Source of the DNA: Streptomyces olivaceus
GTDB taxonomy: Bacteria > Actinomycetota > Actinomycetes > Streptomycetales > Streptomycetaceae
DNA: 64,000 nucleotides
NCBI RefSeq assembly: GCF_000721235.1
Contig: NZ_JOFH01000009.1
Location: forward strand, 62,001-126,000
Direction: 5' to 3'
Shown: positions 58,596 through 64,000 of the stretch, in pieces
Numbering within the stretch: the stretch's first letter is position 1
Layout of the letters: the number at the start of each line of letters is the position of its first letter
Program-made: the position numbers and the translations under genes
The notes under the pieces: generated by a model
Told to the model about the DNA's origin: nothing
Database searches by the model: none
The model's input: the letters and a program-made list of their open reading frames with translations, nothing else

Positions 58596-59980
58596 CGCGC
58601 CCCCTCCGCGGCGCGGGCCAGCAGGGCCGTGGAGGAGTGGCCGTCGAGGTAGGGCAGGAGGACCGCCTGGCCGCCCCATTCCTGGAGGAGGACGGCCTCG
58701 GGCAGGTCGGCGCCCGCGTAGTCGCCGCCCTTGACCCAGACGTCGGGGCGCAGGTCGCCGAGGAGGCGTTCGGGGGTGTCCTCGTCGAAGACGGCGACCG
58801 CGTCGACGCAGGCGAGGGCGCGCAGCACGCGGACCCGGTCGGCCAGGGAGTTGACGGGGCGTCCGTCGCCCTTGCGGCGCCGGACGGAGGCGTCGGAGTT
58901 GACGCAGACGACCAGGCAGTCGCCGAGCCGCCGGGCGGCCTGAAGGAGGCCCACGTGCCCGGCGTGCAGCAGGTCGAAGCAGCCGCCCGCGGCGACCACG
59001 GTGCCGTGCTCGGCGCGGACCCGGGCGGTCAGGGCGCGCGGGTCGTCGGTGTCGGGCGGCGGCGCGGCCGACGGGCCGGACTCGGCGGGGGGCAGGGCGC
59101 CGGCACCGCCCGCGGCGACGAACGTGGTCGCGGCGCCCACCGCGCCCTCGACGGCCTCCCCCACCAGCGCCCCGTCGGCGAGCAGTCCGGCGGCGGTGGC
59201 GGCGAAGCGGTCCCCCGCGCCGCAGGAGTCGCCGTGGTGCGCGGCGGGCGCGGGGACGAGCAGCGGGTGCTCGCCGTAGGAGAGGAGGGCGCCGCGCGCA
59301 CCGAGGGTCACGGCCACCGCGGCCGCCCGCCAGTCGCGGACCAGGGCGGCGGCGTCGAGCGCGGCGGCGCGCAGCCCTCCGGACGGCCGCCCGGCCTGCG
59401 CGGCGAAGGCGTGCGCCTCCTTCTCGGCGGGCGTCACCAGCCGGGTGCCGGGGACCGGCGGGCCCCCGCGCGGGTGCGGGTCCCAGACCAGCGGCGGGCG
59501 TTCGGCGAGCACGTCGCGCAGGGCGTCGGCCGCTCCCCGGCCGTAGTCGGAGACCAGGACGGCCCGCGCGGAGCGCAGCGCGGCGCGGGCCTCGTCGGTG
59601 GCGTCCGCGGCCCGGCCGACGCCCCGGTCCAGGCGGACGACGGGCCGGTCCCGGGCCAGGACGCGGGTCTTCTCGGGCAGTTCGCCGGTGAGCGGCAGCG
59701 CGATCAACCGCACCCACGGCGCGAGGAGTTCGCGCAGGGCGGCGCCGGCCGGGCCGTCGTCCACGCCGGTGATCAGCGTGACGTCGCGGCCGTCGCGGGC
59801 GGCGAGGTACGCGGTGAGGGCGGCGCCACCGGGTCGCAGGCGTTCCGCGCACTCGGAGACGACCGGGACCGGCGCGTCCGGCGCGAGCCGGTCGGCGGAG
59901 CCGGTGAGGTCGCGGTCGAGAAGCGCGTCGCCGACCACGACGAGCGGCGCCCGGCCTTCCGTCCGCCGCCGCCCGGTCAT
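58592..59980 (-). CDS. hldE: Bifunctional heptose-7-phosphate kinase / heptose-1-phosphate adenylyltransferase
   Basis: This is a 462-residue protein. The N-terminal half is a PfkB-fold sugar kinase (LVVVGDALLDRDLTGSADRL at the start, GDSCGAGDRFAATAAGL for catalysis, about residues 250-266). The C-terminal part (about 325-462) is a nucleotidyltransferase with GGCFDLLHAGHVGLL (HxGH motif) and VNSDASVRRRKGDGRP. The fusion is that of HldE/RfaE, which makes ADP-heptose from heptose 7-phosphate in two non-adjacent steps. A phosphatase (GmhB) for the middle step is not in the window. It overlaps gmhA and the GT9 gene by ATGA. Confidence 0.93.
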   Translation of the reverse strand: MTGRRRTEGRAPLVVVGDALLDRDLTGSADRLAPDAPVPVVSECAERLRPGGAALTAYLAARDGRDVTLITGVDDGPAGAALRELLAPWVRLIALPLTGELPEKTRVLARDRPVVRLDRGVGRAADATDEARAALRSARAVLVSDYGRGAADALRDVLAERPPLVWDPHPRGGPPVPGTRLVTPAEKEAHAFAAQAGRPSGGLRAAALDAAALVRDWRAAAVAVTLGARGALLSYGEHPLLVPAPAAHHGDSCGAGDRFAATAAGLLADGALVGEAVEGAVGAATTFVAAGGAGALPPAESGPSAAPPPDTDDPRALTARVRAEHGTVVAAGGCFDLLHAGHVGLLQAARRLGDCLVVCVNSDASVRRRKGDGRPVNSLADRVRVLRALACVDAVAVFDEDTPERLLGDLRPDVWVKGGDYAGADLPEAVLLQEWGGQAVLLPYLDGHSSTALLARAAEGAR

Positions 59981-60813
59981 CGCCGCGTCCCCTTGCCTCG
60001 GGCACCGTCGCCTCGGGCGCCGTTGGCGGGAACGCCCTCGTCCCGTACGCCGTTCCCCCGGGCGCCGTCACCGGGTGCGCCCTTGCCTCGTACGCCGTCA
60101 CGGGCGCCGTTGGCGGCCGCGCCGTCCCGCCGTACGCCGTTCTGGCGCGCACCGCCCGCTCGTGCGCCGTTCTGGCGGGCGCCGTTGCCTCGTGCCGCGC
60201 CCGTGCCCGCTGCCGCGCCCGCTTCTGTACCTGCACCTGGCGACCGGGCCAGGGCCGTGTCGAAGGCCGCGCAGATCATGTGGACGGCGACCAGGTGGAT
60301 CTCCTGGACGGTGGCCGTCGAGGGGGCGTCCACGCACAGCGACTCGTCGCTGCCCGCCATGAGCGGGTTGGGTGCGCAGCCGGTGAGTGCCCAGACCCGG
60401 ACCCCGGCGGCCCGTGCGGCGTCCGCGGCGGACAGCAGGTTGGCGCTGGCGCCGCTGGTGGACAGCAGCATCAGGACGTCGCCGGCGCGGCCGTGGGCGC
60501 GGACCTGGCGGGCGAACACCTCGTCGACGCCGTAGTCGTTGGCGATGGCGGTGGTGCTGGAGGTGTCGGCGTGCAGCGCGATCGCGGAGAAGGGCGGGCG
60601 GTCGTCGCGGTAGCGGCCGACGAGTTCGGCGGTCAGGTGCTGGGCCTGGGCGGCGCTGCCGCCGTTGCCCGCGGCGAGCAGCCGGCCGCCGCCGCCCAGC
60701 ACGGCCGCGAGCCGCTCGCCCCAGCCCTCGGTGATGTGCGCGGAGGCGCGGAACGCCCCCAGCGCGTCCTGGAGTTCGTCGCAGTGCCCGACGGCGGGCG
60801 GGTGCACGGTCAT
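59977..60813 (-). CDS. gmhA: Sedoheptulose-7-phosphate isomerase with low-complexity tail
   Basis: This is a 278-residue protein. Residues 1-190 are a complete GmhA SIS domain (LLAAGNGGSAAQAQHLTAELVGRY, LLSTSGASANLLSA, VQEIHLVAVHMICAAFD). It converts sedoheptulose 7-phosphate to heptose 7-phosphate, the first step to ADP-heptose. Residues 191-278 are an added tail of Gly/Ala/Arg/Asn repeats (RGNGARQNGARAGGARQNGV pattern, period about four), rich in positive charge and absent from ordinary GmhA. It is probably disordered. The gene overlaps hldE and the GT4-type gene by ATGA. Confidence 0.92.
   Translation of the reverse strand: MTVHPPAVGHCDELQDALGAFRASAHITEGWGERLAAVLGGGGRLLAAGNGGSAAQAQHLTAELVGRYRDDRPPFSAIALHADTSSTTAIANDYGVDEVFARQVRAHGRAGDVLMLLSTSGASANLLSAADAARAAGVRVWALTGCAPNPLMAGSDESLCVDAPSTATVQEIHLVAVHMICAAFDTALARSPGAGTEAGAAAGTGAARGNGARQNGARAGGARQNGVRRDGAAANGARDGVRGKGAPGDGARGNGVRDEGVPANGARGDGARGKGTRR
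59990..60235 (-). repeat. In-frame degenerate 12-nt repeats in the gmhA 3' end
   Basis: Repeats of GCGCCGTT/GCGCCGTC and GTACGCCG-type units encode N-G-A-R, D-G-A-R and G-N-G-V tetrapeptides. The repeats stay in frame up to the hldE overlap. Confidence 0.75.
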
Positions 60814-62030
60814 GAGGCCACCTCCGTCGATACCCGGTGGTCGGCGAGGGTCAGGCGGTAGACCTGTTCGGCGCCGTCGGCGACCCGCGCCCAGGTGTAG
60901 TGCCGCAGGACGCGGGCGCGGCCGTTCCTGCCGTAGTGGCGGCGCAGCCGTTCGTCGGCGAGGAGTTCGCGGGCGGCGTCCGCGACGGCTCCGGGGTCCT
61001 GCGGGGTGACCAGGCGGCCGGTGTCGCCGTCGGCCACGGAGTCGCGGTGGCCGCCGACGTCGGTGGCGAGGACGGGGACGCCGCACGCCATCGCCTCCAG
61101 CGGCACGATGCCGAACGGCTCGTAGACCGGCGTGCACAGCACCAGGTCGGCGCTGCGCATCAGCGCGGGCATGTCGTCCGGGTGGACGGCGCCCAGGAGC
61201 CGGACCCGGTCGGCGACGCCGGTGCGGTGGGCGAGGGCGAGCAGGCGCCGGGCCTCGGGTTCGGCCTCCACGGCACCGGCGGGCGGACCGCCCGCGACCA
61301 GGAGTTCGGCGTCGGGGATGTGGGCGAGGGCGCGGATGGCCTGGTCGTAGCCCTTGCGGGGCACGAGCCGCCCGCAGGACAGCAGCCGGTACCGGTGGCG
61401 CCGTTCGGGGATGCGGCCGGTGTCGGCGGCGGGGTGGAAGTGCTCGGCGTCCACGCCGCAGGGCACGATGGAGACCTGGCGGGCGGGGACGCCCATGTCG
61501 CCGAGTTCCACGACCTCGTCGGTGCAGGTGGCCAGGACGCGTGCGCAGCCGCGGCCGAGCTGCCGTTCGATGCCGATGCGCTCGTACGGGCTGGTGTCCC
61601 GCATGCCCTGGTGGCGCCGCTTGACGGTGCCGAGGGCGTGGAAGGTCTGCACGAGGGGGATGCCGTGCGGGCGGACGCCGATCCGGGAGGCCATGCCGGA
61701 CATCCAGAAGTGGGCGTGCACCACGTGGGGCTGCTCCCGGGCGAAGGCGCGGGCCAGGTGGGCGCCGAATGCGGGCATGTGCGGGAGGAGTTCGTCCTTG
61801 GGGACGGAGCGGGGCGGCCCGGCCGCGACGTGCTCGACGACCGCGCCGCCGGGCAGCGCCGCCCGGTCGGGCAGGTGGGCGGCGTCGCGGCGCGTGTAGA
61901 CCGTGACATCGTGGCCGCGGTCTGCCAACTCCTCGGTGAGACGGGCCACGTAGACGTTCTGTCCGCCGGCATCGACGCCGCCGAGTGCGGCGAGGGGGCT
62001 GGCGTGCTCGGACACCATGGCGATCCTCAT
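60810..62030 (-). CDS. Glycosyltransferase family 4 protein
   Basis: This is a 406-residue GT-B fold protein. The N-terminal acceptor domain has MVSEHASPLAALGGVDAGGQNVYVARL, HFWMSGMAS and VQTFHALGTVKRRHQG. The C-terminal donor domain has LLSCGRLVPRKGYDQAIRAL and the E-x7-E region YEPFGIVPLEAMACGVPVLA. It is close to sucrose-phosphate-synthase-like and MshA-like GT4 enzymes. It probably acts early in the glycan pathway. ATG 62030 overlaps the upstream stop (ATGA). Confidence 0.92.
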   Translation of the reverse strand: MRIAMVSEHASPLAALGGVDAGGQNVYVARLTEELADRGHDVTVYTRRDAAHLPDRAALPGGAVVEHVAAGPPRSVPKDELLPHMPAFGAHLARAFAREQPHVVHAHFWMSGMASRIGVRPHGIPLVQTFHALGTVKRRHQGMRDTSPYERIGIERQLGRGCARVLATCTDEVVELGDMGVPARQVSIVPCGVDAEHFHPAADTGRIPERRHRYRLLSCGRLVPRKGYDQAIRALAHIPDAELLVAGGPPAGAVEAEPEARRLLALAHRTGVADRVRLLGAVHPDDMPALMRSADLVLCTPVYEPFGIVPLEAMACGVPVLATDVGGHRDSVADGDTGRLVTPQDPGAVADAARELLADERLRRHYGRNGRARVLRHYTWARVADGAEQVYRLTLADHRVSTEVAS

Positions 62031-62977
62031 CGGGTCACCTCCTTGAGCAGCCGCTCCCAGTCGTCCAGGAAGCGGGGCAGCCCGTAGCGGGCCAGGGCCG
62101 CCGCGCGGGCTTCGTCGCCGACCGCCCGCGCGTGCGGCGGGTCGGCGAGGAAGTCGCGTACGGCGTCGGTCAGTACGTCGATGCGGTTGGAGACCACACC
62201 GGCGCCCGGGGGCACGGCCTCGGTCACCTCGGTGGTGGCGAGGGCGACCACGGGCATGCCCAGGTGCATGGCCTCCAGCAGGGACAGGCCGAGGGACGTC
62301 CAGCGGACGGGGTGGACGTAGACGCGGCGGCGGGCCAGTTCGGTGTGCAGGTCGCGCTGCGGGACGTCCCGCGTGCGGCAGCGGCCGGGGTCGACGCCGA
62401 TGTGCTCGGCGAGTCCCTCGGTGCGCATGCCGAAGACGTCGAGCGGGGCGGCCCGCGCGAAGGCGGGGAGCAGGTCCGTGCCGGTCGTCCGGCCGCGCCT
62501 GACCGGTTCGTTGACGACGACGGCGGCGCGGTCCAGTTCGCCGCCGTAGCGGTGGCCGGGGTCGACGATGCCGTGTTCGACGACGGCGGTCGGGGCCGGA
62601 CCGGCGTCCCACATCAGCCGGTTGAAGTGGGTGACGTGGACGAGCGTGACGCCGGGGAGGTCCGCGGCGGGGTGGCGGGTGCGGGGCACGTCGCCGTCGG
62701 GGGCGTTGTGCTCCAGGTACACCAGTGGGGGGCGGCGGCCCAGCCAGCGGTCCACGAGGCCGAGTTCGTGCGGGCGCTGGAGGATCACGAGGTCGATGTC
62801 CTCGTCCCGCAGCCGCTCGGGCGGTACTTCGACGACGGAGTCGGGCCAGTCCCAGGTGCGGGCGCGGCCGAGGCCGTCGGGCCCGCGGTCCGGGGTGACG
62901 GGCACGAGGTAGGTGTGCGGGCCCTGCACGAAGGCCGTGGTCCACGACCCGTGCACGTGCCAGATCAGGATCCTCAT
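62027..62977 (-). CDS. Glycosyltransferase (GT-B fold, GT1/GT4-like)
   Basis: This 316-residue protein begins MRILIWHVHGSWTTAFVQGPHTYLVP, a start seen in a group of actinobacterial glycosyltransferases. It has HVTHFNRLMWDAG in the middle, and the donor-site block VHPVRWTSLGLSLLEAMHLGMPVVALATTE near the C-terminus. It is shorter than typical GT4 enzymes. It is the second of eight coupled genes (ATGA on both sides). The sugar donor is not deducible. Confidence 0.88.
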   Translation of the reverse strand: MRILIWHVHGSWTTAFVQGPHTYLVPVTPDRGPDGLGRARTWDWPDSVVEVPPERLRDEDIDLVILQRPHELGLVDRWLGRRPPLVYLEHNAPDGDVPRTRHPAADLPGVTLVHVTHFNRLMWDAGPAPTAVVEHGIVDPGHRYGGELDRAAVVVNEPVRRGRTTGTDLLPAFARAAPLDVFGMRTEGLAEHIGVDPGRCRTRDVPQRDLHTELARRRVYVHPVRWTSLGLSLLEAMHLGMPVVALATTEVTEAVPPGAGVVSNRIDVLTDAVRDFLADPPHARAVGDEARAAALARYGLPRFLDDWERLLKEVTR

Positions 62978-63981
62978 GTCTCCCCCATCGGCTTCTCGGC
63001 GGCCATCAGTTTCCCGACGGCGGCGGCCACGTCGGTGGCCGTGACGGTGTTGAGGCAGGGGTGCCCGGGGACGGGGCAGTCGCGGGCCCTGCTGCCGGCG
63101 CAGGGCGCGTCCTGGTCGCCCAGCAGGACGTAGGGGACGCCGTAGGGCCGCCAGCGCTCGGCGGGTACGACGGGGGCGAACAGGGAGACGACGGGGGTGC
63201 CGACGGCGGCGGCGAGGTGGGCGGGCGCGGTGTTGCCGGTGACGACGACGGCGGCGCCCGCGAGGACGCCGGCCAGTGCGGGGGCGTCGGTGCGGCCGCC
63301 GAGGTCGGTGCCGTGCGCGCCGGCGACCCGCGCGGTGAGGTCCCGCTCACCGGGACCGCCGGTGACCAGCACCCGGTGTCCGGCGGCGGCGAGTTCGCGC
63401 ACGGCCTCGGCGGCGCGCCCGGGGCTCCAGGCGCGGGCGGGGACGCTGGCGCCGGGGTGGAGGACGACGTAGGGGCCGGGTCCGGTGAGCGCGTCGGCGG
63501 GCGGCGGCGGGTGCACGCGCAGCCGCCCGTCGTCGGCCGCGGGGAACCCGGCCGCCCCGGCGAGGTCGAGGGCGGCCTCGGCCTCGTGGGCGTGCGGGGC
63601 GCGCCGGTGGCGCAGGTCGAGGAGGGAGCCGGGGTAGTCCACGCTGTCCGCGGCGATGTACCGGACGCCGGCCAGGCGCAGGACCAGGGCGGTGGGCAGC
63701 GGGGACTGGTGGAAGGAGGTGAGGATCAGCGCCGTGTCGGCGTCGATGCGGCCGGCCAGGGCGTCGAGGTCCGCGCGGCTCACGTCGGGCGGGTCGAAGC
63801 CGCCCCACGGGGCGTCCCACACCAGGACCTCGTCGACGCCGGGCAGCAGCCGGGCGGCGGGGGCGCCGCGGCTGCCGCACAGGAGGGTGACGTGGTCGGC
63901 GCGGGCGGCGACGGCGCGCACGGCGGGCCCGGCGAGCAGGACGTCCCCGAAGCTGTCGAGCCGGGTGACGAGCGCCTTCAT
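62974..63981 (-). CDS. Glycosyltransferase family 9 (heptosyltransferase-like)
   Basis: This 335-residue protein has TRLDSFGDVLLAGPAVRAVA at the start, VVLHPGASVPARAWSP, VLVTGGPGERDLTARVAG and VVVTGNTAPAHLAAAVGTPVVSLFAPVVP, the GT9 pattern of ADP-heptose transferases. A cysteine pair and third cysteine near the end (DAPCAGSRARDCPVPGHPC) may bind metal or form a disulfide. ATG 63981 is chosen because GGAGG lies five bases upstream. It is the first gene of the operon visible in the window; further genes may lie upstream to the right. Confidence 0.9.
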   Translation of the reverse strand: MKALVTRLDSFGDVLLAGPAVRAVAARADHVTLLCGSRGAPAARLLPGVDEVLVWDAPWGGFDPPDVSRADLDALAGRIDADTALILTSFHQSPLPTALVLRLAGVRYIAADSVDYPGSLLDLRHRRAPHAHEAEAALDLAGAAGFPAADDGRLRVHPPPPADALTGPGPYVVLHPGASVPARAWSPGRAAEAVRELAAAGHRVLVTGGPGERDLTARVAGAHGTDLGGRTDAPALAGVLAGAAVVVTGNTAPAHLAAAVGTPVVSLFAPVVPAERWRPYGVPYVLLGDQDAPCAGSRARDCPVPGHPCLNTVTATDVAAAVGKLMAAEKPMGET

Positions 63982-64000
63982 GACGGCCTCCGGCACGGGT

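Noticed and set aside
1..64000. tRNA, rRNA, riboswitch and integrase/attachment-site search
   Set aside because: No cloverleaf, rRNA segment, recognisable riboswitch core or integrase gene was seen by eye; a covariance-model search would settle it.

Overview
The window is chromosomal DNA of a Streptomyces or close relative. G+C is very high, GTG starts are common, and genes are densely packed with many 4-base start/stop overlaps. Several families are typical of streptomycetes: an ATP-binding/XRE-DUF5753/DUF397 trio, a LAL-type LuxR regulator, an ALF-repeat protein, an nSTAND-WD40 protein and DUF3040. I annotate 57 protein genes. I see no rRNA, tRNA, CRISPR array, transposase or integrase.

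Layout. 1-3466: a photolyase-related protein (running off the left edge), an FAD oxidoreductase and an MgtC-like membrane protein. 3479-5223: a developmental-regulator-type trio. 5181-8355: two divergent IucA/IucC-type siderophore synthetases with no other siderophore genes beside them. 8418-10507: an exported vWA protein and its coupled partner. 10575-13922: an HxlR regulator divergent from an AlaA-like aminotransferase, a histidine phosphatase and an unknown gene.

13984-26049 is a purine/ureide and glyoxylate island. It holds a nucleobase permease, 8-oxoguanine deaminase, uricase, HIU hydrolase and OHCU decarboxylase (urate to allantoin). It also holds glyoxylate carboligase, hydroxypyruvate isomerase and tartronate semialdehyde reductase (glyoxylate to glycerate), plus a catalase that can remove the peroxide made by uricase. 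The allantoin-to-glyoxylate enzymes are not in the window. One identical 15-bp palindrome overlaps the -35 box of both the OHCU-decarboxylase and catalase promoters. A second box lies downstream of the hyi and gcl promoters. Together they suggest two overlapping regulons.

26196-34619: a zinc-ribbon protein with a degenerate nuclease-like domain, an exported FG-GAP protein with a dead trypsin domain, a secreted protein, and a large Tat-type ALF-repeat/coiled-coil protein followed by two small membrane proteins. 34718-43138: two translationally coupled acyl-CoA ligases, a GAF-LuxR regulator, a LAL regulator and a secreted trypsin.

43242-48420 is an envelope-stress module. It contains an ECF sigma factor, a zinc-type anti-sigma protein fused to an Asp23-like domain, further Asp23/DUF6286 proteins, a small membrane protein and a YihY-family protein. 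It is arranged as two divergent operons whose intergenic region carries the same bipartite promoter motif facing both ways. 48528-55445: an XRE-nSTAND-WD40 membrane protein divergent from a membrane protein with an exported domain, then a pyruvyl-transferase-like gene and a DUF3040 gene. 55490-63981: eight minus-strand genes for an ADP-heptose-type glycan (two GT9, two GT2, two other glycosyltransferases, GmhA and HldE). All seven junctions are ATGA overlaps, and the operon may begin beyond the right edge.

A cross-cutting oddity is that at least five genes have their 3' end, including the stop codon, tandemly duplicated into the following spacer.
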